Assembly: GCF_001990265.1 (NCBI RefSeq)
Contig: NZ_LYVN01000017.1
Span: 1-45,383, forward strand
Origin: Sphingopyxis sp. KK2
GTDB taxonomy: Bacteria > Pseudomonadota > Alphaproteobacteria > Sphingomonadales > Sphingomonadaceae
DNA: 45,383 bases
Reading direction: 5' to 3'
Shown: positions 34,378 through 43,269 of the stretch, piece by piece
How positions within the stretch are numbered: position 1 is the stretch's first letter
How the letters are laid out: every line of letters starts with the position of its first letter
Program-made: the position numbers and the translations under genes
Notes under the pieces: model-generated
Told to the model about the DNA's origin: nothing
Database searches by the model: none
What the model saw: only the letters and a program-made list of their open reading frames with translations

Positions 34378-34941
34378 TCAGTCGGCGCGCCGCACATATT
34401 CGCGGTCGTAGACATGCACGACGATGCGGGTGCCGCTGGTGATGTGCGGCGGCACCATCACGCGCACGCCATTGTCGAGGATCGCGGGCTTGTACGACGA
34501 GGATGCCGTCTGGCCCTTCACCACCGCGTCGGCCTCGACGATCGTCGCCTCGATCGTTTCGGGCAATTCGACCGAGATCGGGCGCTCTTCCCAGAGTTCG
34601 AGCACGACATCCATGCCGTCCTGGAGGAATTCATGCGCTTCGCCGACGACATCCTTCGAGATGTTGATCTGTTCGAACGTGTCCTTGTCCATGAACACCA
34701 GATCGTCGCCCTCGGCATAGAGGAACTGGAAATCCTTGGTGTCGAGACGGACTTTTTCGACCGTGTCGGCGCTGCGGAAACGGTTGTTGAGCTTGCGGCC
34801 GTCGATCAGATTCTTGGCTTCGACCTGCATATAGGCGCCGCCCTTGCCCGGCTGGGTGTGCTGGATCTTGGTGACCTTCCAGATCCCCTTTTCAAATTCG
34901 ATAATATTGCCGGGACGGATTTCAACGCCGGTGATTTTCAT
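34378..34941 (-). CDS. efp: translation elongation factor P
   Basis: A 187-residue, three-domain beta-rich factor that relieves ribosome stalling at consecutive prolines. The N-terminal KOW-like domain starts [19 protein letters not shown]. The loop QPGKGGAY holds the Lys that is modified or inserted at the peptidyl-transferase centre. The central and C-terminal OB domains follow, with the end signature [19 protein letters not shown]. The frame could begin 15 codons earlier, but the ATG at 34941 is the family start. No specific modification enzyme is encoded nearby. Confidence 0.96.
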   Translation of the reverse strand: MKITGVEIRPGNIIEFEKGIWKVTKIQHTQPGKGGAYMQVEAKNLIDGRKLNNRFRSADTVEKVRLDTKDFQFLYAEGDDLVFMDKDTFEQINISKDVVGEAHEFLQDGMDVVLELWEERPISVELPETIEATIVEADAVVKGQTASSSYKPAILDNGVRVMVPPHITSGTRIVVHVYDREYVRRAD

Positions 34942-35053
34942 CGCGCACACTCGCTGGTTCAAGGATGGAAAGAGCCGCCGGCGCATCGATAGTGCCGGTC
35001 ACAGGAGCGCGCCCTTAGCCGGACGCGCGGCCAAGGGCAAGCGGTGCGTGTCG

Positions 35054-37015
35054 TCAGGCGGTCGTGGTGACCGCCTTGCGGGTCCGGGCGTAGCTGAGCG
35101 AGATCAGCGCGGCGAACAGGCCGAGGCCGATGAAGATCGACGGGACCTGGAAGCCGTCACCGACCACCGCAAGCGGCGCGTCGCTGTCGGTCGCGTAGAC
35201 GAGACCCGCATAGAACACCCCGAACAGGCTTTCGCCGACGATCATGCCAGTCGCGGTCAGCACGCCCATGCGATGCGCGAAAGCGGCATTCGCGCGGCGT
35301 TCGGCCCAGCGGTCGTAGAACCAGCCGCCAATGGCGCCGATCACCACCGGCAGGATGACCGCCATCGGCAGATAGATGCCGATCCCGATAGCCAGCGGCG
35401 GAAGCCGCAGCTTGCCCATGCGGCCGAGCAGTTCGTCGACGAAGATAAAGCCGACGCCGACGAGCGCGCCATAGCCGAGCATCGTCCAGTTGAGGTCGCC
35501 GCCGAGCACGCCCTTCGCCAGCGACGAGATCAGCCCCGCCTGCGGCGCCGCGAGCGCGTTGGGACCGGCGCCGGGGACGCCGACGAAACCGAGCGTTTCG
35601 TTGAGCACGTTGAGCACCGGCGGCACGACGAGCGAGCCGAAGATCACGCCGATGATCAGCGCGACCTGTTGCTTCCACGGCGTCGCGCCGACGATCTGAC
35701 CGGTCTTGAGATCCTGCAGATTGTCGTTCGAGATCGTCGCGATGCCGAAGACGACGCCGGTGACGATCAGCGCATAGGCGACCATCGCGGCGCTCGCCTC
35801 GGTGCCGCCGCCACGGCCGAGCAGTCCGACGAGCAGCAGCGAGGAGGCGATGATCGCGAGGATGCCGATGCCCGACACCGGCGAGTTCGACGCGCCGATC
35901 AGGCCCGCCATATAGCCGGTGACCGACGCGATCATCAGGCCGACGACCACGACGAACACCAGCGCCCCGGCGACGAGAATCACCGCCGACCCGGCGAGCG
36001 GCCCGCCCGCAAGCACCGACCAGAGCAGCGCGGCGATCGGGACGAGCACGAGCAGCGAACCGCCGAACACCCAGCCGATCGGAATATCCTGCTCGCCCAC
36101 CGCAAGCGCGGTCCCGGCATGACGCGCCTTGCTCGCCGCCATTGCCGAACGGATGCCGCCGATCACCGGTCCTGCGATCTTCATCAACGTCCAGATCGCC
36201 GCCACGGCGATAACGCCCGCGCCGAAGAAGCGCACGTCGGCACGGAAGACCTCGTTGGCGATCGTCTCGGCATCGGGACCCGCGACGCCCTGCGTCAGGA
36301 TCGGCAACAGCACCCACCAGCCGGTGACCAGTCCGACGAGCTGCGCGATGCCGACCGACAGGCCGACGAGATGGCCGACGCCGAACAGCGCAAAGCCGAG
36401 ACCCCCGGCAATGCCCGTCGCCCCTGCCCCGACCGAAAACCATTTCGACACTTCGGCGGCGGCGAGCTTCATCTGGGTGAGCAGGGTGAAGCCCGCGGCG
36501 ACAAGGCTGTTCCACAGCAGGGCGGATAAACCAGCCTTATTCTCCGCCGCGCCCTCGGCGCTCGCGGCGCCGACCTGCAGCACCTCGGCGGCGGCACGGC
36601 CTTCGGGATAGGGCAGGTCGGCATCGACGACGAGCGCACGGCGCAGCGGAACCGAGAAGAGCACGCCGAGGATTCCGCCGAGCATCGTGATCGCGGTGGT
36701 TTCGAGCAGCGGGAAGCCCTGCCAGTAACCGACCATCACTAGTCCGGGCAGTACGAAGATGATCGCGGCGAGCGTGCCCGCGGCGCTTGCGATCGTCTGG
36801 ACGATATTATTCTCAAGGATCGTCGCGCCGCTCATGAAGCGCAGCAGCGCCATCGAGATCACCGCGGCGGGGATCGAGGTTGCGAAGGTCAGCCCGACCT
36901 TCAGCCCGAGGTAGACGTTCGCGGCGGTGAACATCAAGGTCAACACGCCGCCGAGCAGGATCGCACGCAGCGTCAGTTCGCGGACGCCGGTCTTGGGCGC
37001 GGTGGCTTCGGTCAT
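35054..37015 (-). CDS. OPT-family oligopeptide transporter
   Basis: A 653-residue polytopic membrane protein with about 15-16 hydrophobic helices. Family marks are ELTLRAILLGGVLTLMFTAANVYLGLKVGLT at the N terminus, ILENNIVQTIASAAGTLAA, LPYPEGRAAAEVLQ, and late DLKTGQIVGATPWKQQ and MGLL-type helices. OPT transporters take up oligopeptides or metal-chelator complexes driven by protons; the bacterial branch is little characterised. An open frame extends about 100 codons upstream, but GGGGAG seven bases before the ATG at 37015 and the conserved N terminus fix the start. It appears to be a single-gene unit. The substrate is unknown. Confidence 0.92.
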   Translation of the reverse strand: MTEATAPKTGVRELTLRAILLGGVLTLMFTAANVYLGLKVGLTFATSIPAAVISMALLRFMSGATILENNIVQTIASAAGTLAAIIFVLPGLVMVGYWQGFPLLETTAITMLGGILGVLFSVPLRRALVVDADLPYPEGRAAAEVLQVGAASAEGAAENKAGLSALLWNSLVAAGFTLLTQMKLAAAEVSKWFSVGAGATGIAGGLGFALFGVGHLVGLSVGIAQLVGLVTGWWVLLPILTQGVAGPDAETIANEVFRADVRFFGAGVIAVAAIWTLMKIAGPVIGGIRSAMAASKARHAGTALAVGEQDIPIGWVFGGSLLVLVPIAALLWSVLAGGPLAGSAVILVAGALVFVVVVGLMIASVTGYMAGLIGASNSPVSGIGILAIIASSLLLVGLLGRGGGTEASAAMVAYALIVTGVVFGIATISNDNLQDLKTGQIVGATPWKQQVALIIGVIFGSLVVPPVLNVLNETLGFVGVPGAGPNALAAPQAGLISSLAKGVLGGDLNWTMLGYGALVGVGFIFVDELLGRMGKLRLPPLAIGIGIYLPMAVILPVVIGAIGGWFYDRWAERRANAAFAHRMGVLTATGMIVGESLFGVFYAGLVYATDSDAPLAVVGDGFQVPSIFIGLGLFAALISLSYARTRKAVTTTA

Positions 37016-37172
37016 GGTCAATCTCCCCGCCCGCTGTCTCGCGAGGTGCCGCACGATGCGCAAGCGAAAAGGCGCGCGTCTGATTGGACCGAAGCGCCAA
37101 ATGCGACGGGCCGAAATCCTTTTGACGCAACGATCCAATAGCAATGCGACCGGCGCTGGCAGAAGCGCGGCC

Positions 37173-37349
37173 ATGATGACCTGCAACCTCTCCGACGACA
37201 TGCCCCGCGCTCGCCGCGGCGGCCACTCCCTCCCTCGGCGCCCTGCGCCCTGCGCCGGCCTGTTCGGCTGGCGCAAGGACGGCGCGCCGCCGCGCAGCAA
37301 GGGCGACGATCCCGGCAAGACGCCCGGCCGCGACTATCCCGCCGGCTGA
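37173..37349 (+). CDS. possible 58-residue basic protein in the gap between OPT transporter and M23 peptidase
   Basis: The 338-base stretch 37016-37353 holds no recognised gene. On the plus strand it contains one open frame from ATG at 37173 (second ATG at 37176) to a TGA at 37349, four bases short of the convergent M23 stop. The product is Arg/Pro/Gly-rich with two Cys (MMTCNLSDD..., CAGLFGWRKDG...GRDYPAG), with no signal or membrane helix, and is of no family that I recognise. A TTGACG box lies at 37122, but no good -10 or ribosome site is visible. It could equally be a chance frame in GC-rich DNA. Confidence 0.3.
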   Translation: MMTCNLSDDMPRARRGGHSLPRRPAPCAGLFGWRKDGAPPRSKGDDPGKTPGRDYPAG

Positions 37350-37353
37350 TCGA

Positions 37354-37878
37354 TCAGGGGCGGCCGCGCCGCCCGGTGAGCAGCGGATAGGGATTGACCG
37401 GTTCGCCGACGTTCCAGCCGCTGCCCGGCTCGGTCGCGAGCAACTGGAAATGCAGGTGCGGAAAGGCCGGGTCGGCATTGCCACTCGCACCGACGGTCGC
37501 GATCACCTGCCCCTTGCGCACCGCGTCGCCCTCGGCCAACCCGCGACGATAGCCCTGCAGATGCGCATAATAGAGAATCAGCCGGCCATCGGGCGAGCGC
37601 TGGTAGATCGTCAGCCCGCCGCGGTCGGAGGCGAAGAGCTTTTCGATCCGCCCGTCCATCGCCGCGAGCACCGGCGTCCCGATCGGCGCGGGAATGTCGA
37701 TCGCGCGGTGCGACCGCCCCCCGCTACGCACGCTGGTCCAGCTGTCGACCAGTTCTGACGCCTTGATGCCCTCGACGGGGATGGCGAGCGCGTCGGGATC
37801 GGCTTCGCGCCCGCTCGATGCCGTGCCGCCGGTCACCAGCAGCGCGGCGCCGAGCGCGCAAAGCCGCCGGCGTTTCAC
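37354..37878 (-). CDS. M23-family (LytM-type) peptidase, exported
   Basis: A 174-residue protein. A short signal (MKRRRLCALGAALLVTGGTA) leads to an M23 domain with His57 and Asp61 (SHRAIDIP), His106 (YYAHLQGY) and His143 (PHLHFQ), the complete zinc/catalytic set, so it is likely an active peptidoglycan endopeptidase rather than a degenerate LytM activator. It has the usual short LytM core length, without SH3, LysM or coiled-coil regions. The start is GTG at 37878, overlapping the thiE stop as GTGA, so it is translated with thiE. Confidence 0.88.
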   Translation of the reverse strand: MKRRRLCALGAALLVTGGTASSGREADPDALAIPVEGIKASELVDSWTSVRSGGRSHRAIDIPAPIGTPVLAAMDGRIEKLFASDRGGLTIYQRSPDGRLILYYAHLQGYRRGLAEGDAVRKGQVIATVGASGNADPAFPHLHFQLLATEPGSGWNVGEPVNPYPLLTGRRGRP

Positions 37879-38510
37879 CCCGCGAGCAGTGCGTCGAACT
37901 GCTTCACGGCAGCCGCCGGCCCTTCAGGATGCGTCCAGACCGCGCCCGACACCGCGAGAAAATCGGCGCCCGCGTCGATCAAGGCCTTGGCATTGTCGGG
38001 GGCGATGCCGCCGATGGCCACGCAGGGGAGCTCGAACATGCTCTGCCACCAGGTCAGGATTTCGGGGTCGGCCATATGCTCGACCGTCTTGGTCGTCGTC
38101 GGGTAAAAGGCACCGAAGGCGACATAATCGGCACCGGCATCGCCCGCTTCCATCGCGAGATGGCGGCTGCCGTGGCAGGTCACCCCGATCTGCACATCGG
38201 CGCCGAGGATACGGCGCGCCTCCTTGGGATCGCCGTCGCCCTGCCCCAGATGCACCCCATCGGCGCCGAGTCTTTTGGCGAGCGCGACATCGTCGTTGAC
38301 GATGAAGGCGGTGTCGTGCGCGGCGCAGATCGCCTGCAGCGGCTCGGCGAGGCGCGCCGCCTCATGCTGCTCGATGTCCTTGACGCGAAACTGGAAGGCC
38401 GCGACCGGCGCGGCGCTCAACGCTTCTTCCAAGCGGGCAGGAAAATCGCCGCCGACGTCGAGCGGCGAGATGAGATAAAGCTGGCAGGGAATGCGGGTGT
38501 CGTGGGTCAT
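37875..38510 (-). CDS. thiE: thiamine phosphate synthase
   Basis: A 211-residue TIM-barrel enzyme that joins hydroxymethylpyrimidine diphosphate and hydroxyethylthiazole phosphate into thiamine phosphate. Motifs are FQFRVKDIEQHEA (substrate loop), FIVNDDVALAKRLGADGVHLGQGD (Mg/diphosphate), VTCHGSRHLAMEAGDAGADY and the phosphate-binding AIGGIAP. It is coupled to the M23 peptidase gene and diverges from the small lipoprotein gene with only 35 bases between the starts. No TPP riboswitch-like sequence fits in such a short leader. Confidence 0.93.
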   Translation of the reverse strand: MTHDTRIPCQLYLISPLDVGGDFPARLEEALSAAPVAAFQFRVKDIEQHEAARLAEPLQAICAAHDTAFIVNDDVALAKRLGADGVHLGQGDGDPKEARRILGADVQIGVTCHGSRHLAMEAGDAGADYVAFGAFYPTTTKTVEHMADPEILTWWQSMFELPCVAIGGIAPDNAKALIDAGADFLAVSGAVWTHPEGPAAAVKQFDALLAG

Positions 38511-38545
38511 GGCGGGTTCATAGCGACGCGCTTAGGTGCGGGCAA

Positions 38546-38938
38546 ATGATGAAAACAGCCTGTCTCGCCGCCTTCGGCACCCTCACCCTTTCCGCCTGCG
38601 CCGCCACCGGCGCCGCCACCCCCTTGCAGGACGGCAGCGACGTCGCCCTCGGCCAGCGCGCGATGGTCGATGGCCCGATCGTCCAGCCAGTCGAAGTGCT
38701 CGAAGACAGTCGCTGCCCGATGAACGCGCGCTGCGTCTGGGCGGGCCGCGTGCGCGTGAAGATGCTCTGGTGGCGCGGCAATGGCGAGAAGCAGCCGTTC
38801 GAAGTGACGCTCGGCGAATCGACGCCGCTCGCCGACGGCGCAATCCGTCTGGAATCGGTGCGGCCCGAGAAGATGACCAATGTGACGCTGAAGCCCGAGG
38901 ATTACCGGTTCAGCTTCCGGTTCGATGGCGGGATCTAG
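38546..38938 (+). CDS. small lipoprotein with DSRCP...CVWAG domain, first of a tandem pair
   Basis: A 130-residue protein; the signal ends in the lipobox L-S-A-C (Cys18), so it is an envelope lipoprotein. The mature part has the motif LEDSRCPMNARCVWAGRVRV (residues about 51-70), in which two cysteines six residues apart probably form a disulfide, and a beta-rich end, RLESVRPEKMT...YRFSFRFDGG. The same architecture recurs in the next gene, so the two are paralogues. An alternative start is the next ATG, three bases on. This Cys-domain is one I have seen in unannotated proteobacterial proteins; no function is known to me. Confidence 0.75.
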   Translation: MMKTACLAAFGTLTLSACAATGAATPLQDGSDVALGQRAMVDGPIVQPVEVLEDSRCPMNARCVWAGRVRVKMLWWRGNGEKQPFEVTLGESTPLADGAIRLESVRPEKMTNVTLKPEDYRFSFRFDGGI

Positions 38939-38996
38939 GCGTCCGCCCAACGATCGGTTTTGCCTGTCCGCCACGAAATCGGCTATGATGCACAGG

Positions 38997-39386
38997 ATGA
39001 CACGCCTGCTGCCGATCCTGATGCTGCCGCTGGCGATGCTCGCGACAACGGGTTTCACAACCTATCCCTGGACCGGCTCGAAGGATGCGCGGCTCGGCCA
39101 TGTTGCTGACCTCGGCGAGGTGATCGCGCAGCCGGTGGAAGTCACAGAGGACAGTCGCTGCCCCGCCGACGTAGACTGCGTATCGCCGGGACGCGTCCGC
39201 GTCCGTATCACCTATCTGAACCCGAAATGGCCCGAAGACACCGAGTTGGAGCTTGTCGCTGGCGAACCGCGACGCGTGAAGGGCGGCGCCATTCTGATCG
39301 AGGCCGTTCGTCCCGAGCGACGGCTGAACCAGCGCATAGCAATGGGCGAGTATCGCTTCGATTTTCGTTTCGACGCGGACCGCTAA
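38997..39386 (+). CDS. exported paralogue of the preceding lipoprotein
   Basis: A 129-residue protein. A signal-like start (MTRLLPILMLPLAMLATTGF) has no lipobox Cys, so it is probably a soluble periplasmic protein. The core repeats the neighbour's motif: TEDSRCPADVDCVSPGRVRVR with two Cys six residues apart, then ILIEAVRPERRL and YRFDFRFDAD at the end. The shared order QPVEV-x-EDSRCP...G-RVRV...V-RPE...YRF-FRFD indicates a tandem duplication. A start 12 bases upstream (MMHRMTRLL) is possible. The last four bases overlap the convergent O-methyltransferase gene, a tail-to-tail overlap with no room for a terminator. Confidence 0.7.
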   Translation: MTRLLPILMLPLAMLATTGFTTYPWTGSKDARLGHVADLGEVIAQPVEVTEDSRCPADVDCVSPGRVRVRITYLNPKWPEDTELELVAGEPRRVKGGAILIEAVRPERRLNQRIAMGEYRFDFRFDADR

Positions 39387-40042
39387 CGCACCCGCGCCAG
39401 CACGAACCCGTCCCAGCCCTTGGCGCCGACCGTCTGCACCGCCGTCGCATCAAGCCGCGGGTCGGCGCGCAGCATGTCGAACAGCGCGCGGGTGCCGATG
39501 ATGCGTTCGTCGGCGCTGTCCGCTTCGAGCACACCGCCCTCGCGCACGACATTGTCGACGATGATCGTCATGCCTGGGCGGCCGAGACGGATCGCTTCGG
39601 AAACATAAAGCGCGTTGCTCTGCTTGTCGGCGTCGATGAAGACGAAGTCGAACGGATCGCCGGCGGTCATTGCCGCAAGGCTGTCGGCAGCGTTTCCAAG
39701 GCGGATATCAACCTTGTCCGACACGCCCGCGCATTCCAGATTTTCGCGCGCGACCGCGGCATGGTGCGGCTCGAGTTCGAGTGTGACCAACTGGCCACCT
39801 GCCGGCAACGCGCGCGCCAGCCAGATCGTCGAATAGCCACCGAGCGTGCCGACTTCGAGGATGCGCCTTGCCCCCGCCATCTGCGCGAGCAGGAAGAGCA
39901 TCTTGCCCTGCGCCGCCGACACGTCGATCGGCGGCAGTCCCTGAGTTTCGTTGTTCGCGAGGGTGGCGGCAAGCGCGTCGTCGGCGCCGAGCAATCGGTC
40001 GGCGATATAATCGTCGACGGCTTGCCACCTCTCTCCCATCAC
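39383..40042 (-). CDS. class I SAM-dependent O-methyltransferase
   Basis: A 219-residue protein of the caffeoyl-CoA O-methyltransferase-like family (O-methyltransferase family 3). Motifs are NETQGLPPIDVSAAQGKML, the SAM loop ILEVGTLGGYSTIWLARAL, VTLELEPHHAAVARENLE, and DFVFIDADKQSNALYV followed by GMTIIVDNVVREGGV, which supply the metal ligands (Asp, Asp, Asn). Bacterial members methylate catechol-type hydroxyls, but the real substrate is rarely known. The start is GTG at 40042 or the adjacent ATG at 40039. It follows the aldolase gene by one base, so it is cotranscribed with the carbon-metabolism block. Confidence 0.88.
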   Translation of the reverse strand: MMGERWQAVDDYIADRLLGADDALAATLANNETQGLPPIDVSAAQGKMLFLLAQMAGARRILEVGTLGGYSTIWLARALPAGGQLVTLELEPHHAAVARENLECAGVSDKVDIRLGNAADSLAAMTAGDPFDFVFIDADKQSNALYVSEAIRLGRPGMTIIVDNVVREGGVLEADSADERIIGTRALFDMLRADPRLDATAVQTVGAKGWDGFVLARVR

Positions 40043-40043
40043 A

Positions 40044-40934
40044 TCAGGCCACGGAGGCCGCGTGAATTTCGTCGATCGCGCCGCCGAGCGAGGCGTTGAA
40101 TTCTTCGTCGCTCATCTGGTGACGCAGGTCTTCCAGCAGCGCGCGGCTGAAGCTCGCGATGATGCCGGGGTTCTTCGCCAGCTCGACGCAGGCTTCGGGG
40201 CGCGCGAAGCCGCCCGAAAGAGCGACGACACGAAGCACCTTGGGATGGTCGACCAGCGGCTGGAACAGCCCGGCTTCGGTCGGCAAGGAGAGTTTGAGCA
40301 TCACCGGTTCGCCGGTCCAGGCGTCGAGCGCCGCGAGCGTTTCCTTGAGCAGCAGGCGGTCGGCCGCGTCGCGCTCGGCGCTCTTGATGTTCACTTCGGG
40401 CTCGATGATCGGGACGAGGCCGTGCGCGGCGATGCGCGCGGCTTCGGCGAACTGCTGTTCGACGATCGCCTTGACGCCCGCTTCGTTGGCGAGGTTGACG
40501 ACGCTGCGCATCTTGGTGCCGAACACCCCCTTGGCGACCGCGCGGGCGCACAGATCGTCGAGACCGGGGTTCGGCTTCATCAGCTGGACGCCGTCGGCTT
40601 CGTCCTCGAGCCCCTTGTCGACCTTGAGGAAGGGCACCACGCCGCGGTCCCACAGCAGCGCCGGGACCGGCTTGCCGCCGGCATCGCCGTCCATCGTGCG
40701 TTCGAACAGGATCGCGCCGATCACCTTCTCGCCGTTGAAACAGGGCGACGTGACGATGCGGCTGCGCATGTCGTGGATCAGCCCGAACATTTCCTCGTCG
40801 TTCGAAAAAGCGTCACCCTCGATGCCATAGCCCTTCAGCGCCTTGGGCGTCGAACCGCCGCTCTGGTCGAGCGCGGCGATGAAGCCCTGCCCCGATTTGA
40901 TCTGTTCGAGCATGGCGGCATTGGCGGTGGTCAT
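40044..40934 (-). CDS. fructose-bisphosphate aldolase, class I
   Basis: A 296-residue TIM-barrel enzyme that reversibly cleaves fructose 1,6-bisphosphate. Class I (Schiff base) features are seen: IAALDQSGGSTPKALKGYG, FNGEKVIGAILFERTMDG, VPIIEPEVNIKS and MLKLSLPTEAG, where Lys214 is the likely Schiff-base lysine. No zinc-binding His cluster of class II aldolases is present. The ATG at 40934 has CGGAGAT upstream; the frame is open for another 114 codons, which lie over the pgk 3' end and are not used. It is the last of the tkt-gap-pgk-aldolase series and its product feeds both glycolysis and gluconeogenesis. Confidence 0.93.
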   Translation of the reverse strand: MTTANAAMLEQIKSGQGFIAALDQSGGSTPKALKGYGIEGDAFSNDEEMFGLIHDMRSRIVTSPCFNGEKVIGAILFERTMDGDAGGKPVPALLWDRGVVPFLKVDKGLEDEADGVQLMKPNPGLDDLCARAVAKGVFGTKMRSVVNLANEAGVKAIVEQQFAEAARIAAHGLVPIIEPEVNIKSAERDAADRLLLKETLAALDAWTGEPVMLKLSLPTEAGLFQPLVDHPKVLRVVALSGGFARPEACVELAKNPGIIASFSRALLEDLRHQMSDEEFNASLGGAIDEIHAASVA

Positions 40935-41011
40935 AACATCTCCGTGGCTTTGCATAGGTATGCGATGGCGCGCATAGCGATCCGGCGAACCGGATGCAAA
41001 TGCGCGAAGAT

Positions 41012-42208
41012 TCAGGCTTTGAGCGCGTCCACGCCCGGCAGCGGCTTGCCTTCCATCCATTCGAGGAAGGCGCCGCCCGCGGTCGAGACGAAGGTGAAGT
41101 CGGCGGCCGCTCCAGCGTGGTTGAGCGCCGCGACGGTGTCGCCGCCGCCCGCGACCGACGTCAGCGTGCCGCTGCGGGTGAGCGCCGCGGCGGTCTTGGC
41201 CAGCGCGACGGTCGCGGTGTCGAAGGGCGGGGTCTCGAACGCGCCGAGCGGGCCGTTCCACACCAGCGTACGACAATTTTTGAGCACGTCTGCCAAGGCT
41301 TCGGTCGCGGCGGGGCCGATGTCGAGGATCATCTCGTCGGCGGCGACTTCATGGACATTGACCGTGCGCGTCGGCGGATTGGCGGCGAACTGCTTCGCCA
41401 CCACGACGTCATAAGGCAAATGGATCGTGCAGCCCGCCTTGTCGGCGGCGTCGAAAATCGCATTGGCGGTATCGACCAGGTCGTGCTCGCACAGGGACTT
41501 GCCGACGTCGACTCCGCGCGCGGCAAGGAAGGTGTTCGCCATGCCGCCGCCGATGATCAGGTGATCGACCTGGCCGACGAGGTTGCGGAGCACATCGATC
41601 TTCGACGATACCTTGGCGCCGCCGACGACCGCGGCGACCGGATGCACCGGATTGCCGAGCGCGGCATCGAGCGCCCTGAGTTCGGCCTCCATCGCGCGGC
41701 CCGCATAAGCCGGCAGCCGGTGCGCGACGCCCTCGGTCGAACCATGCGCGCGATGCGCGGCCGAGAAGGCGTCGTTGACATAAAGGTCGCCGACCTCGGC
41801 GAGCGCGTCGGCGAAGGCGGGGTCGTTCTTTTCCTCGCCGGGGCAGAAGCGCGTGTTCTCGAGCACCGCGACGTCGCCGGGGGCGAGCACCGCGATGCCA
41901 GCCTTGGCGCCTTCACCCACGCATTCGGGGATGAACATCACCGAATGGCCGAGCACATCCTCGACCCCGCCCATCACGAGGCTCAGCGACTGGGTCGGAT
42001 TCTTCGCGCCCTTGGGCCGCCCGAAATGCGCGAGCAGCAGGACGATCGCGCCCTTGTCGGACAATTCGCGGATCGTCGGCATCGCCGCCTCGATCCGCGT
42101 CTTGTCGCCGACCGCGCCGTCGATCATCGGGACATTGAGGTCGACGCGCACCAGCACCTTCTTGCCGGTGACGTCGCCGATGTCGTCGAGGGTCTTGAAC
42201 GCGGTCAT
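41012..42208 (-). CDS. pgk: phosphoglycerate kinase
   Basis: A 398-residue two-domain kinase that interconverts 1,3-bisphosphoglycerate and 3-phosphoglycerate with ADP/ATP. Conserved strings are [59 protein letters not shown] and the C-terminal nucleotide loop [12 protein letters not shown]. Length is normal. The ATG at 42208 has AAGGAAA upstream; a frame open to 42283 crosses into gap and is not used. It lies 17 bases after the gap stop. Confidence 0.97.
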   Translation of the reverse strand: MTAFKTLDDIGDVTGKKVLVRVDLNVPMIDGAVGDKTRIEAAMPTIRELSDKGAIVLLLAHFGRPKGAKNPTQSLSLVMGGVEDVLGHSVMFIPECVGEGAKAGIAVLAPGDVAVLENTRFCPGEEKNDPAFADALAEVGDLYVNDAFSAAHRAHGSTEGVAHRLPAYAGRAMEAELRALDAALGNPVHPVAAVVGGAKVSSKIDVLRNLVGQVDHLIIGGGMANTFLAARGVDVGKSLCEHDLVDTANAIFDAADKAGCTIHLPYDVVVAKQFAANPPTRTVNVHEVAADEMILDIGPAATEALADVLKNCRTLVWNGPLGAFETPPFDTATVALAKTAAALTRSGTLTSVAGGGDTVAALNHAGAAADFTFVSTAGGAFLEWMEGKPLPGVDALKA

Positions 42209-42225
42209 CGCTGTTTTCCTTAGGC

Positions 42226-43233
42226 TCAGAGGAACTTGGCGATCACGCCCGCGGTGTCGATCATGCGGTTGGAGAAGCCCCATTCATTGTCGTACCAGCT
42301 GAGCACGCGCACCAGCTTGCCGTCGATGACCGCGGTTTCGAGGCTGTCGATCGTCGAGCTGTGCGCATCGTGGTTGAAATCGATCGAGACCAGCGGTTCG
42401 TCGGTGAAGCCGAGCACGCCCTTGAGATCGCCTTCGGCGGCTTCCTTCAGCAGCTTGTTGACCTCTTCGGCGGTCGTGTCGCGGCTGGGCGTGAAGGTCA
42501 GGTCGACGACCGAAACATTGGGGGTCGGGACGCGGATCGACGAGCCGTCGAGCTTGCCCTTGAGTTCGGGCAGGACGAGGCCGACAGCAACGGCCGCACC
42601 GGTGCTGGTCGGGATCATCGACATCGCGGCAGCGCGGGCGCGGCGCGGATCCGAGTGGATCTGGTCGAGTATCTTCTGGTCGTTGGTATAGGCGTGAATC
42701 GTGGTCATCAGACCGCGCTCGATGCCGATCTTCTCATGCAGCACCTTGGCCATCGGCGCGAGGCAGTTGGTGGTGCACGACGCGTTCGAGACGATCACAT
42801 GCTCGGCGCCGATCTTGTCGTGGTTGACGCCATAGACCACCGTCAGGTCGACTTCCTTGGCGGGGGCCGAGATCAGGACGCGCTTGGCGCCGGCGTCGAG
42901 ATGCGCCTGGCCGCCCTTGCGGTCGGTGAAAAAGCCCGTGCATTCAAGCGCGATGTCGATGCCGTTGGCGGCATGGGGCAGCTTGGCGGGATCGCGCTCG
43001 GCGGTAACCTGGATGCGCTTGCCGTTAACGATCAGGTCGCTGCCGTCGACTTCGACGGTGCCGTTGAACGGGCCATGGACCGAATCGCGCTGGAACAGGC
43101 GGGCGTTCGCCTTGGCATCGGCGAGATCGTTGATCGACACCAGTTCGAGGTCGTGGTCGGTCCGTTCGAGGATGGCGCGCGCCACATTGCGCCCGATGCG
43201 TCCGAAACCGTTGATTGCAACCTTCACTGCCAT
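42226..43233 (-). CDS. gap: glyceraldehyde-3-phosphate dehydrogenase, type I
   Basis: A 335-residue NAD(P)-dependent enzyme of glycolysis/gluconeogenesis. The Rossmann start [17 protein letters not shown], the catalytic Cys in [17 protein letters not shown], and the [15 protein letters not shown] and [13 protein letters not shown] signatures are intact. Second only to tkt in the block, with 36 bases between the tkt stop and the gap start. Cofactor preference cannot be decided from what I see. Confidence 0.97.
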   Translation of the reverse strand: MAVKVAINGFGRIGRNVARAILERTDHDLELVSINDLADAKANARLFQRDSVHGPFNGTVEVDGSDLIVNGKRIQVTAERDPAKLPHAANGIDIALECTGFFTDRKGGQAHLDAGAKRVLISAPAKEVDLTVVYGVNHDKIGAEHVIVSNASCTTNCLAPMAKVLHEKIGIERGLMTTIHAYTNDQKILDQIHSDPRRARAAAMSMIPTSTGAAVAVGLVLPELKGKLDGSSIRVPTPNVSVVDLTFTPSRDTTAEEVNKLLKEAAEGDLKGVLGFTDEPLVSIDFNHDAHSSTIDSLETAVIDGKLVRVLSWYDNEWGFSNRMIDTAGVIAKFL

Positions 43234-43269
43234 GTCGATATGTCCTTTCTGCGTGGGGTAAGCCGGTCC

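Noticed and set aside
34942-34986. Longer EF-P start (15 extra residues)
   Set aside because: The extra residues ([11 protein letters not shown]...) are not part of the EF-P family, which begins at [12 protein letters not shown].
38511-38545. TPP riboswitch before thiE
   Set aside because: The spacer to the divergent gene is only 35 bases, too short for the riboswitch, and no conserved core was seen.
40044-41276. Fusion of aldolase with an upstream extension over pgk
   Set aside because: The upstream part is an Arg-rich out-of-frame reading of pgk. The ATG at 40934 has its own ribosome site and gives the family start.
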